A stretch of DNA of 36,386 bases from DASPMP01 sp035758925. Its GTDB lineage: Bacteria > Gemmatimonadota > Gemmatimonadetes > Gemmatimonadales > Gemmatimonadaceae. Of this stretch, positions 15,978-24,291 are shown piece by piece. The notes beneath the pieces are model-generated. The model searched no databases and had not been told where the DNA came from. It worked only from the letters and a program-made list of their open reading frames with translations. Location: contig DASTVV010000029.1 in NCBI GenBank assembly GCA_035758925.1, positions 1-36,386 on the forward strand, given 5' to 3'. Numbering within the stretch: position 1 is the stretch's first letter; the number at the start of each line of letters is the position of its first letter. The position numbers and the translations under genes are program-made.

Positions 15978-16825
15978 ACGACGGCGGGTGTGCGGTGTGC
16001 AGGTTGGGGCCTGGAAAGGATCGACTCGCCGAACACCCGAGCTGCGTTGCGCCAGCGAATGTCCTTGATGTCTTCCGCGGACGACAGCCCGGTGTTCTCG
16101 AGCGCGCGCAGTTTCGCCAAGCCCGTCTCCATCGTGAGGTCGCAGCCCCAGAGCAGCCGCTGCGAGCTCAGCGCACCGACCGCCTCGTCCAGCATGCCGC
16201 GATCGACGCCACTGCCCGAAAGATCCGCCACAATGTTCTTCACGTCCCGGACGGCGGCGAACGTGTGCTGGTAGTCTCCGCCGCCGCCGATGTGCGCGAG
16301 GATGAACGTCACGGCAGGATGCCGCCGCGCCAGGCGAGCGAGGTCGGCGCCGTCAGAAATCTCCTGGCTGGGCCACTCGCGCCGGCGATGTTGCCAGATG
16401 TGATGCAGGATGGGCAGCTGGCGGCGGGCAGCGAGCGCGCAGATGGGATCGAGCAGCGCCTCGTCCGCGCGGCGGCTTGCGAGCAACTTGATGCCGACGG
16501 CGCCCCGCTCGACACAGCGCTCGATCTCGCCGAGCGCGTGCTGCGTGTAGTTGGGATTCACCGTCACCAGCATCTGCACGCGATCGCCTTCCCTGGCACA
16601 CAGCGCGAGCATGGCGTCGTTCCCGGTGACGGCGTCCTCGGGCGACGGAAAGTACGTCGGCGACGAGAACCCGTACGTGCCCAGCACCGACGCGACGTGG
16701 CACGTGACTCCCATGCGTTCGCCGGCGCGAAACCGTGCAGCGTTCACGTCCTGCCAGTCCGCGCGGCCACAGCCGGCGTGCAGGAAGTGCGCGTGCGCGT
16801 CGATCAGCGGCTCGGGTGTGCTCAC
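15974..16825 (-). CDS. Amidohydrolase-2 family metal-dependent hydrolase or decarboxylase
   Basis: The 283-residue TIM-barrel protein has the expected ligand set: DAHAHF (His11, His13), Lys113 in GIKLLAS, a histidine pair at 141-142 (LPILHHIW), His178 in FILAHIGGGGDYQH, and Asp229 in LLWGCD. PF04909 enzymes hydrolyse lactones or amides, or decarboxylate aromatic acids; the substrate here is not evident. It ends with the family-typical IRWRNAARVFGES. It overlaps both neighbours by 4 nt (aminotransferase upstream, degenerate paralogue downstream), so the three are translationally coupled. With a heparinase-like lyase and a mannosidase nearby, a sugar-acid lactone is a reasonable guess, no more. 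Confidence 0.85.
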   Translation of the reverse strand: MSTPEPLIDAHAHFLHAGCGRADWQDVNAARFRAGERMGVTCHVASVLGTYGFSSPTYFPSPEDAVTGNDAMLALCAREGDRVQMLVTVNPNYTQHALGEIERCVERGAVGIKLLASRRADEALLDPICALAARRQLPILHHIWQHRRREWPSQEISDGADLARLARRHPAVTFILAHIGGGGDYQHTFAAVRDVKNIVADLSGSGVDRGMLDEAVGALSSQRLLWGCDLTMETGLAKLRALENTGLSSAEDIKDIRWRNAARVFGESILSRPQPAHRTPAVV

Positions 16826-18153
16826 CGCTCGGCGCGTTCCTGCAGCGCCACGAATGCCGCGCTGGCCCCGGCCTCGATCTCGCGCAGCGCGTTCTCGTCA
16901 TGCGCCATCGCGGCGAAGTTATATGCACCGCGCTTGAACAGGACGCCGTTCTCGAGCGCCGTCCGGAGGAACGCCTGCTCGACGTGCACGTCCCCGAACC
17001 GCAGGAACCACATCGGGTCGATGCCCTCGACGGTCACACCAGCGATGCCGCTCGCGTCGATCGCCGCGGCCACCGCGCCGCGCATCTCCTTTCCCGTGCT
17101 CCACAGCGTCGCGCACACGTCAACGCGTTCGTGCCATGCGAGCACCGCCGCCGCGGCGGCCAGCGCACCCGTCTCGCTCGCCAGCGTCGCCGAAATCCAC
17201 GTCTTCTCCGCGGCGTCCATCAGCGCGGCATTCCCGCACACTGCGGCCAGCGGATAGCCGTTCGCCATCGCCTTGCCAAACGCCGCGAGGTCCGGCGTGA
17301 TCTCCGCATATTGCTGGTATCCGCCGAGTGCGAGGCGAAATCCTGTCTTCACCTCGTCGAAAATCAGCACCGCACCCTTGTCGTCGCAGAGTTTGCGCGC
17401 GCGCTCGATCCATTCCTTCGACGGCAGACGCTCGATGACGGGCTCGATGGCGACGGCGGCCAGGTCACCACTCGCGTCCGCGACCGCACGTTCGAGCGCC
17501 GCGACGTCGTCGAACGGCACGCGGACGAACTTCCTGCGGACAGCCTCCGGGACTCCCTTGGCGTCGGACGACCAGTCGTGCCAGCCGAAGTACCCGCAGC
17601 CGACGACGGTCTCGCGTGCGGTGTACGTGCGTGCAATTCGCACCGCGGCGCTCATCGCGTCGGCGCCGGTCTTGAGAAACTGCACGCGCTCGGCGCATGG
17701 GATGATGCCACACAGGGACGTGGCGACTTCGACTTCGAGGGCCGGCGACAAGCCGCTGACCGAGCCGTTCGCGAGCGTCTCGATCACGGCTCGCGTCAGC
17801 TGGGGTTCCGCGTATCCCAGCGCGACGCTGCCGAGCGCCATGGTGCAGTCGACGAGCTCCATGCCGTCCACGGTCTCGACACGGCACCCCGACGCGCGCA
17901 CAAAATGCGTGGGCAGGTCCTCCGTGTCGGCACCATAGAGCTTGTCCGGCCGCTTGCTGGCGGTGGAGGCGCCACCGACGAGCACAGCGCGCGCGCGCGT
18001 CGACCATGCTTCAACCGGGTGCTCCTCGGCGGGAGCCTCGTCGGACCCACCCTCGTCCGGGCCCGGCTCGTCCGAGACAGCTTCCTCGGAGACAGTCGCT
18101 TCAGCGTCCGTCGCGGACGCCTTCGGTTTGCCAAAGAGACGTGAGAACACCAT
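16822..18153 (-). CDS. Class III PLP-dependent aminotransferase (glutamate-1-semialdehyde aminomutase-like)
   Basis: The 443-residue protein is a fold-type I aminotransferase: FLKTGADAMSAAVRIART (about 159-176), the GYFGWHDW motif (187-194), IFDEVKTGFR with Asp266 for the PLP ring nitrogen, and FGKAMANGYPLAAV with Schiff-base Lys294. The sequence resembles glutamate-1-semialdehyde aminomutase-like enzymes that act on sugars or other amino compounds rather than HemL itself. An unusual N-terminus of about 65 residues begins MVFSRLFGKPK and is then almost wholly acidic and Ala/Pro/Ser-rich, likely disordered. Start at ATG 18153; 31 bp separate it from the methyltransferase gene, and its stop overlaps the amidohydrolase by 4 nt. 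Substrate unknown; the operon suggests an amino sugar or its acid. Confidence 0.85.
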   Translation of the reverse strand: MVFSRLFGKPKASATDAEATVSEEAVSDEPGPDEGGSDEAPAEEHPVEAWSTRARAVLVGGASTASKRPDKLYGADTEDLPTHFVRASGCRVETVDGMELVDCTMALGSVALGYAEPQLTRAVIETLANGSVSGLSPALEVEVATSLCGIIPCAERVQFLKTGADAMSAAVRIARTYTARETVVGCGYFGWHDWSSDAKGVPEAVRRKFVRVPFDDVAALERAVADASGDLAAVAIEPVIERLPSKEWIERARKLCDDKGAVLIFDEVKTGFRLALGGYQQYAEITPDLAAFGKAMANGYPLAAVCGNAALMDAAEKTWISATLASETGALAAAAAVLAWHERVDVCATLWSTGKEMRGAVAAAIDASGIAGVTVEGIDPMWFLRFGDVHVEQAFLRTALENGVLFKRGAYNFAAMAHDENALREIEAGASAAFVALQERAER

Positions 18154-18184
18154 GGTCGAAAAGAGAACGCAACCCGGTGGCGAT

Positions 18185-18928
18185 TCAAGTCCGCAGGCGC
18201 TCCATGAAGCGAAGCACCTCGAATGCCATCGCGCGCATGAGCGACAGCTCGCGGGCGTCGGGCGCCGAGCGAAGGGTGAGCGACCGCACCGTGCGCATGA
18301 TGTGCTCGCGCTGTCGAGTCTTGAAGAACTCGATGGCCTCGAGCGAGCGCTCGACGTCGCCGAAGTACTGCTCCAGCTGCGCCTCGGTGGCGGGTGGCGT
18401 GCTCTTGCGCGGGGGGGCGATTGTGCGCGTCGCGTCGCCGGCCGCGAGATGCAGCTCGTACAGGGCGATGAGCACCGCCTGCGCGAGATTCATGGACGCG
18501 TGATCCGTCGTGGGAATCACCACCGTCGCATGGACGCGATCGAGAATCTCGTTCGGCAGGCCGCTATCCTCGCGACCGAACACGAGCGCCGCGGGCCCGT
18601 CGCTCGCGGCCGCGAGCGCCTCGGCTGCCGCCTCCTTCGGTTGAATGACTCGCCACTTGGCCGCGCGCCGGCGAGCGGTGAATCCCGCGAGGTATACGCA
18701 GTCGGCCACCGCTGCGTCGAACGTGTCGAAGTGCCGGATGCTGTCGATGAGATCGCGTGTGTTGTGCGCGATGCCCTCGAGCCGCTGCGGATCGTACTCG
18801 ACCGGGCGCACGAGCCGGAGGTCGGCGACGCCCATGTTCTTCATGGCGCGCACCGTGGCGGCGATGTTGACCGGATCCTGCGGCTCATGCAGGACGACCG
18901 CGATCTGTTCGAGGCGCGAGATCGTCAT
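18185..18928 (-). CDS. trmJ: TrmJ-like SpoU-family RNA 2'-O-methyltransferase
   Basis: The 247-residue protein has the three SPOUT knot motifs: NIAATVRAMKNMGV (about 21-34), LVFGREDSGLPNEI in the middle, and IPTTDHASMNLAQAVLIALYEL. These match TrmJ, which methylates the ribose at position 32 of several tRNAs, using S-adenosylmethionine. A helical C-terminal extension of about 85 residues, also TrmJ-like, includes FFKTRQREHIMRTVRSL. Its ATG overlaps the heparinase-like gene stop by 4 nt. It is the one housekeeping gene in an otherwise catabolic run, so the co-transcription may have no functional meaning. The exact target (tRNA or rRNA) is not proven by sequence. Confidence 0.87.
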   Translation of the reverse strand: MTISRLEQIAVVLHEPQDPVNIAATVRAMKNMGVADLRLVRPVEYDPQRLEGIAHNTRDLIDSIRHFDTFDAAVADCVYLAGFTARRRAAKWRVIQPKEAAAEALAAASDGPAALVFGREDSGLPNEILDRVHATVVIPTTDHASMNLAQAVLIALYELHLAAGDATRTIAPPRKSTPPATEAQLEQYFGDVERSLEAIEFFKTRQREHIMRTVRSLTLRSAPDARELSLMRAMAFEVLRFMERLRT

Positions 18929-21672
18929 GACACGATGATCAATGGCATGAGTCGTGTTGGGTCGTGCCGGTCACCCCGGAGATAGACGAATTCGCCGTGC
19001 GCGCCGCTCAGCACCAGCTGGCCGCGCCGACGCTGACGCTGCGCGGTGGTCTCGTTGACGATGAGGTCGACGTCGATGGGGTACTCGGTGCCTGCCTCTC
19101 CAAGCAGCGGGAGCTCGATGCGCACCTCGTATCCGTCGGGCCGCTCTCGCCAGTGCGCGCGCGGTGCCGCGTGGGCGCCCCAGCCAGTGATGGGCCTGAC
19201 GCGTACGGTCGCGGCGTCCACCGGCGGCTCGGGAACGAGCGTCCAGGCTCCGCTGCTGTCCGGCGTTCGCACGTAGAGCTGGAGTCCTGCCCCCATCGTG
19301 TCCGCCTGCTCGTTGTCGAACGGATTGGGAGCGCCGGCGGCGACGAATCGCGGAAAACCGGCGCGAACATCGGCGAAGATGATCAGGTCGCGGTCGTCGG
19401 CTCCGACGACGATCGTGGCGCGCGGCGATCCTGCTTCGCGCCAGGGATCCTCCGACCGGCGGTAGTGTTCCTCACCCAGCTCGAACGTGAGCAGCGACGC
19501 GCGCTGTCCCGACGTGAGCTGCGAGATCCAGCCGCGCGGCACGGCACCGCGACGCAGCACCGTGGGAATCCGTGGGGCGGGCAACGGTTGCTGGCGCTGA
19601 TCCGGCTCGGGCCGGAAGCCGGCGAGGTCGATGCTGCTGCGGGCGCCGCCCGCGAACAGCTCCACATGCCAACCAGCGGCATCACGCCGGTGCACGTGAC
19701 GCTCTCCACGGAGCTCGATCGTCACGCCCGCGTCGTCGAACGCGGCCGCGAGCGCGTCGCCACTCCACGACACGACGGAGCGCAATACACCTTCCGCCGC
19801 TTCCGCGCGCCGGGCATAGAAGCGGCGCGCAACAGCCGCGGGCTGGCCAGGTCCGCACGCCGTGAACAGCGTCGTCTCGCGGTCCGAGACGAGGATGGCG
19901 CGCACGGCGCGGGATGCTTCTTTGGCCGCGAGCGTGGCGACGGCGTGCGGGCGGAGCGCCAATGCACGAGTCTCCGTGAGGAACGCGAACCCGTCCTCGA
20001 GTCCGTCGCCACCGTCCCACCGCGCAGCGTCGAACGGCAGCCCGTCTTCGGGTGCGTCGAGGTGCAGCGGCAGCTCGACGCGCACCGCACGTGGCGCGCG
20101 CCAGCGAAGCTCGTCGATGACGTAGTCGGGCGCGACCACGAGCGTGCGCTCGAGCAGTACGTCGCCATCCGGCACCCGCATTTCGCCGACGATCCATCCC
20201 AGGCCCTCTCGCTCCTCGTACGCCCTGAGAAACCCGTCGCGCAACGGCTGCGACCGGCCGTCAACGAGCGGCGCGTTGTGGGCCAGCGTGCTGCGATACC
20301 AGTGCAACGACGGATCGACGTACGAACCCGTCCCGAGGTCGTCGAGCCAGCGCGTCGTCCCGTCGGACAGCATCACGTTGAGCCGGTCGGGATGACCGTG
20401 GCCGCCACCGGACTGGCCGAAGTCGAGCGCCACGTACACGTCGCGCGCGCGGCGGAACACCGCGATCCCCTGGTCTTCGAGCAGCACGGAGCGCGGCGGC
20501 AGCTCGACGAGCGCGGGCAGCTCCGGCAGCGCGTGCAACAGCGCCCGCCATCCGAGGTCTGCGCGCGTGAGCGCGCTCGAAGGTCCGTTGCGCTCGACGT
20601 CCGCAGTGGAGTGCGCACGCCCCGTGGGACGCCGCTCGTGGCCGTGCTCGTAGCAACGCGCCAGAGCACCGGCCAGCGACGGCGTGCGATACCGCGCGTA
20701 GCCAAGCTCCGTGAGCTCGGCGATGCGCCACTGGCGCAGCGACACCGCATATTGCGAGTCCTTGCGCGAGGGCATTGTGAAATCCGGCAATGCCGTCGCA
20801 AACGGCGCCGAAAAGGCCTTCCGCAATCGATCCTCAACGTCTGGATCCAGCTGACCACCACGCGCCTCGAAGAGCGTCGCGGCGTACCACAGACCGCGCA
20901 GCGCGAACAGGTGATAGTTCTCGCCTTCGTACCACGTACCGTCCGCGAGGAGTGCGTGTCGGAGATGGGCGTTGAGGCCGGAGGGTCCGTCGATCACGCG
21001 CTCGATCGCCGCGCTGTCGTCGAGCAGCGCGGCTGACGCGAGGAGCGCGGCGTTGTTCCACACCTGCCGATTCGACATCCCTTCGTCGTATTCCGCGATG
21101 AGACCGCTGCTGGGGACGACGATGCGATCGCGAACGAGATTCGCGGTCTCGCGATCACCCGACCGCTCGAGGAGGTCCGCCGCCACGCAGACCTGCAGCA
21201 GCCAGATGGCTTCGAGGTACGTGCTGAAGAACAGGCGCGTGGGTCCCAGCACGTTGTCCTGGTTTGGATACCTCAGGTAGCGTTCCGCATAGGCGCGCAG
21301 GATATCGCGCGCGAGACGCGCGTGGCGCGCCTCGCCGCCGAGCACATGGAACAGCGCCGCGTGGATCCCGCGCTCCGCCAGCCACAGCTGATACGACGTG
21401 ACCCACGCGCGGTCGTGCAGCTCACCGCGGTGGATGGTGCCGCACACCGGACAGCGATGCCTGTGCGGCGACCATGGGTCGAACTCCAGGGTGGCGCCGT
21501 CGATCTCGCAGCGGCCGCCCGCGCGCGAGAGGAGTGCCTTGGCCTCCGGGATATCTGGCGCGCGCCCGACCAGCGGCTCCAACTCCCGAACCAGCGACTC
21601 GTAGAGTGAAGCCAGCGGGCCATTTGCGGCGAGGCGCCGGTCGCTGAGGCGAGCATCATCGAGCAACAGCAT
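18925..21672 (-). CDS. Heparinase II/III-family polysaccharide lyase-like protein
   Basis: This 915-residue protein has an alpha-helical toroid-like N-terminal half (about 1-390) with MSNRQVWNNAALLASAALLDD and DGTWYEGENYHLFALRGLWYA, typical of heparinase II/III and alginate lyases. The central heparinase II/III domain begins near FGQSGGGHGHPDRLNVML and continues with YRSTLAHNAPLVDGRSQ. A long beta-rich C-terminal half follows. The family cleaves uronic-acid-containing polysaccharides by beta-elimination. No signal peptide is seen, so action on imported oligosaccharides in the cytoplasm is likely. A CPVCG-type cysteine pair sits at about residues 73-76. Its ATG follows the binding-protein stop directly. 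The C-terminal third has no domain I recognise. Confidence 0.85.
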   Translation of the reverse strand: MLLLDDARLSDRRLAANGPLASLYESLVRELEPLVGRAPDIPEAKALLSRAGGRCEIDGATLEFDPWSPHRHRCPVCGTIHRGELHDRAWVTSYQLWLAERGIHAALFHVLGGEARHARLARDILRAYAERYLRYPNQDNVLGPTRLFFSTYLEAIWLLQVCVAADLLERSGDRETANLVRDRIVVPSSGLIAEYDEGMSNRQVWNNAALLASAALLDDSAAIERVIDGPSGLNAHLRHALLADGTWYEGENYHLFALRGLWYAATLFEARGGQLDPDVEDRLRKAFSAPFATALPDFTMPSRKDSQYAVSLRQWRIAELTELGYARYRTPSLAGALARCYEHGHERRPTGRAHSTADVERNGPSSALTRADLGWRALLHALPELPALVELPPRSVLLEDQGIAVFRRARDVYVALDFGQSGGGHGHPDRLNVMLSDGTTRWLDDLGTGSYVDPSLHWYRSTLAHNAPLVDGRSQPLRDGFLRAYEEREGLGWIVGEMRVPDGDVLLERTLVVAPDYVIDELRWRAPRAVRVELPLHLDAPEDGLPFDAARWDGGDGLEDGFAFLTETRALALRPHAVATLAAKEASRAVRAILVSDRETTLFTACGPGQPAAVARRFYARRAEAAEGVLRSVVSWSGDALAAAFDDAGVTIELRGERHVHRRDAAGWHVELFAGGARSSIDLAGFRPEPDQRQQPLPAPRIPTVLRRGAVPRGWISQLTSGQRASLLTFELGEEHYRRSEDPWREAGSPRATIVVGADDRDLIIFADVRAGFPRFVAAGAPNPFDNEQADTMGAGLQLYVRTPDSSGAWTLVPEPPVDAATVRVRPITGWGAHAAPRAHWRERPDGYEVRIELPLLGEAGTEYPIDVDLIVNETTAQRQRRRGQLVLSGAHGEFVYLRGDRHDPTRLMPLIIVS

Positions 21673-23292
21673 TCAGGGCCTCGGGTGCCTCGCCATCGAC
21701 GATTGCACGGTCGGAGACGCCGTCGTCGTCCAGCGCGCGACGCTCACGAGCTCGCCGCGCAAATCCATCACGACATGGTGCATTCGTGCGGCCACGCCCT
21801 GCACTCCTCGCGAATGGTACAGCCACACGACCGGCGCCAGCCGCTGCAGCTGGAGTTGGATGTCGCGCCATGCGGCGCGCACCTCGGCTTCGGTGCGCGC
21901 GTCGCGCGCTTTGGTGAACAGCACGTCCAACTCTGCCGCATGGAACCCGCCGTAGTCGAGCGTGCCGTTCGCCTGACTGGATTGGAACATGGCGCGCAGG
22001 TATGCCAGCGACAGATCGCCCGGGATGCCGGTGATCAGCATGTCGAAGCTCTTCTCGCGGGCGCGCGCGCGCGCCAGGAATGCCGCCAGCTCCAGCTGCC
22101 GGATCTCGACGCGAATTCCCCGGTCCGCCAGGTCCGCCTGCACGAGCTGCTCGATGGCGTTGTCGCCGCTGCCCACCGTGAGCAGCTCGATCGTGAGCTG
22201 GCGATCATCCTTGGCGCGCCACCCATCGGAGCCATTGGAACGACGGCGCCAGCCCGCGGCGTCGAGCAGCGAGTCCGCTCGTCGTACGTCTCGCACCGAA
22301 TCGAACTGCAGCGCGAGGGGATTCTCCGGCGGGCCCGCACCGCGCGCTGGCGTCCCGAACCCGGCGAGCGCCGCGACCACGATGCGTTGTCGGTCGATCG
22401 AGAGGCCTATGGCCTGGCGCACCCGCACATCATTGAAGGGCGAGCGGCGCACGTTGAACACCAGCGCTGTCGAGAAGAGCGCGGGGTAGTCCACGACGTT
22501 GATGGTGGGGTCGCGCCTGGCGAGCGCCGCCATGGTCGGCGCGATGCCGGCGAAATCGAGGTCTCCGCTCGCCAGTCCCGCAAACTTGGTGGTCGGTTCG
22601 TCCACGACGGCGATCACGAGGTCGCGAATCCGAGGGGCACCGCCCAGTCGGTCGGGGAAGTCCGGGTTCTTCGTGAACGTCCAGCTCTGCCCCGGCACAC
22701 GATCCACGAAGCGAAACGGGCCGTTGCCCACGGGATGCGTGTTGAACGGCGTGCGCCGCATGTCGCTCAACGGGACGCGCTCGAGCAGGTGAGCGGGAAG
22801 GATGGGCAGTTCTGCAAAGACGGTGGGAAGGTCACGCTGCGCGATGCGAAATGAGATGCGAATCACAGAGTCGGACAGGACGCTCACGCGATCGATGATG
22901 CCCAGGTCGCTGGCGCGAACGAATCCGGACCGCGAGTCGCGAGCCGCACTGAGCGTGTACGCCACGTCGCGCGCCGTGGTGAGCTGACCGTCGCTCCAGC
23001 GCAGCCGCGGCTCCAGCTGCATGGTCAGCTCGCGGCGCCCGTCACTCCACTGCCACTGGCGAGCCAGATACGGCTCCAACGCGAGCGTGCTGTCGTAGCG
23101 CACCAGTGTCACGAACAGCACGTGGCGCTGCACCTGGCGAGACAGTGGATGGATGGTCACGAGCGGATTGGCCGACTCGAGATCCGCGCCCGACGCGAAG
23201 ACCACGACGTCGGACGGCCGCGCGGCGCTCGAACACCCGAGCGCCAGCACGAGACCGAGCCCCACGATTGACGCGTCCTGCGTGACGGTCAT
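21673..23292 (-). CDS. ABC transporter family 5 solute-binding lipoprotein (Dpp/Opp type)
   Basis: The 539-residue protein has a short signal with a lipobox (LVLALGC, Cys20) and the SBP_bac_5 fold: LVTIHPLSRQVQRHVLFVTLVRYD, LEPYLARQWQWSDGRRELTMQL, RWSDGQLTTARDVAYTL and the hinge region FNVRRSPFNDVRVRQAIGLSIDRQRIV. This family captures di- and oligopeptides, opines or oligosaccharides outside the membrane for a DppBC-type permease. The ATG at 23292 has a weak CTGGA upstream; a longer open frame extends into the divergent gene but is arginine-rich noise. It heads the minus-strand run and lies 9 bp from the divergent permease start. The n-region of the signal lacks the usual positive charge, so a slightly different start is possible. 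Confidence 0.9.
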   Translation of the reverse strand: MTVTQDASIVGLGLVLALGCSSAARPSDVVVFASGADLESANPLVTIHPLSRQVQRHVLFVTLVRYDSTLALEPYLARQWQWSDGRRELTMQLEPRLRWSDGQLTTARDVAYTLSAARDSRSGFVRASDLGIIDRVSVLSDSVIRISFRIAQRDLPTVFAELPILPAHLLERVPLSDMRRTPFNTHPVGNGPFRFVDRVPGQSWTFTKNPDFPDRLGGAPRIRDLVIAVVDEPTTKFAGLASGDLDFAGIAPTMAALARRDPTINVVDYPALFSTALVFNVRRSPFNDVRVRQAIGLSIDRQRIVVAALAGFGTPARGAGPPENPLALQFDSVRDVRRADSLLDAAGWRRRSNGSDGWRAKDDRQLTIELLTVGSGDNAIEQLVQADLADRGIRVEIRQLELAAFLARARAREKSFDMLITGIPGDLSLAYLRAMFQSSQANGTLDYGGFHAAELDVLFTKARDARTEAEVRAAWRDIQLQLQRLAPVVWLYHSRGVQGVAARMHHVVMDLRGELVSVARWTTTASPTVQSSMARHPRP

Positions 23293-23301
23293 TATCCAGC
23301 C

Positions 23302-24291
23302 GTGTCTGCCACGTTGCTGCTTCGCCGAATCGCGGCCGCCCTGCTGTTGCTGTGGCTGGTCGTGACGCTCACGTTCGTTCTCGTGCGTCTCGCGCCCGGC
23401 GACCCCGCGGCGTTCCTCGTATCGCCCGGGGCAAGCGCCGCAGACGCGGCGCGCACGCGCGCGGAGCTGGGGCTCGACCGTTCCATGCCTCTTCAATATG
23501 CACGGTGGCTGGGCGCGACGCTGCGCGGTGACCTGGGCATGAGCTTCGCCACCGGCCAGCCAGTGTCGCGTGTCCTCCGGGAGGCGGCGCCTGTCTCGCT
23601 GTTGCTTGGCGGCACGTCGCTGCTGCTGACGTTCCTCGTCGGCGTGCCGCTGGGGATGCTGCAGGCCGCCAAACGAAATCGGCTGACGGACCGTGTACTC
23701 ACCGTGATGACGACATCGGTCTACGCGGCTCCGTCGTTCTGGCTCGCGCTCGCGCTGGTTGCGGTGTTCACCTACGGCGCCGCGACCCTTGGGCTCCCGC
23801 GCGCATTGCGGCTCCCTGCCTTCGGGCTGCACACGCCCGGCGTCTCGCTCAGCGGATGGGCCGGCGTCCTGGATGTCGCCCGTCACGCGGTGCTGCCGGT
23901 CGCGATCCTCGCGGCGGTGGGGGCGGCAGGCATCGCGCGCTACACGCGGTCGAGTGTCGCCGACGTGCTGCGCCTCGACTTCGTTCGAACGGCGCGCGCC
24001 AAGGGCGTGACCTCGCGCCGCATCTTCCTGCGGCACGTGCTCGCGAATATCCTCGCGCCGCTCGTCGTGCTCTTCGCGCTGTCGCTGCCCGGCCTGCTGG
24101 CCGGATCGATCTTCGTGGAGTCCGTGTTCGCGTGGCCCGGTCTCGGACGCGCGACGCTCAACGCGATTCTCGCGCGCGACTATCCGGTGGTCATGGGCGC
24201 GACTGTCTTCTACGCCATCGCGGTCATCTTCGCCAACCTCGCGGCCGAGCTCGCGCTGCCGCTCGTGGATCCGCGACGGGAGTCGGCATGA
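23302..24291 (+). CDS. ABC transporter permease, DppB type
   Basis: The 329-residue inner-membrane permease starts at a GTG: TLLLRRIAAALLLLWLVVTLTFVLVRLAPGDPA is the standard DppB first helix. About six helices follow, and the cytoplasmic EAA loop (FVRTARAKGVTSRRIFLRHVLANI) that docks an ATPase is intact near residue 235. It would form the channel with the next gene for the solute captured by the divergent lipoprotein. No Shine-Dalgarno sequence precedes the GTG, which is only 9 bp from the divergent start; TTG at 23314 is an alternative. Its stop overlaps the next start (ATGA). There is no DppD or DppF ATPase gene in the window. Confidence 0.92.
   Translation: MSATLLLRRIAAALLLLWLVVTLTFVLVRLAPGDPAAFLVSPGASAADAARTRAELGLDRSMPLQYARWLGATLRGDLGMSFATGQPVSRVLREAAPVSLLLGGTSLLLTFLVGVPLGMLQAAKRNRLTDRVLTVMTTSVYAAPSFWLALALVAVFTYGAATLGLPRALRLPAFGLHTPGVSLSGWAGVLDVARHAVLPVAILAAVGAAGIARYTRSSVADVLRLDFVRTARAKGVTSRRIFLRHVLANILAPLVVLFALSLPGLLAGSIFVESVFAWPGLGRATLNAILARDYPVVMGATVFYAIAVIFANLAAELALPLVDPRRESA

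Noticed and set aside
14388..16274. Long plus-strand open frame (628 codons) opposite actA and the amidohydrolase genes
   Set aside because: It is arginine-, alanine- and histidine-rich with no recognisable motif and lies antisense to well-supported genes; it reflects high GC at third codon positions.
18964..21036. Long plus-strand open frame (690 codons) opposite the heparinase-like gene
   Set aside because: Composition is Arg/Val/Glu noise and the opposite strand has a clear family match across the whole length.
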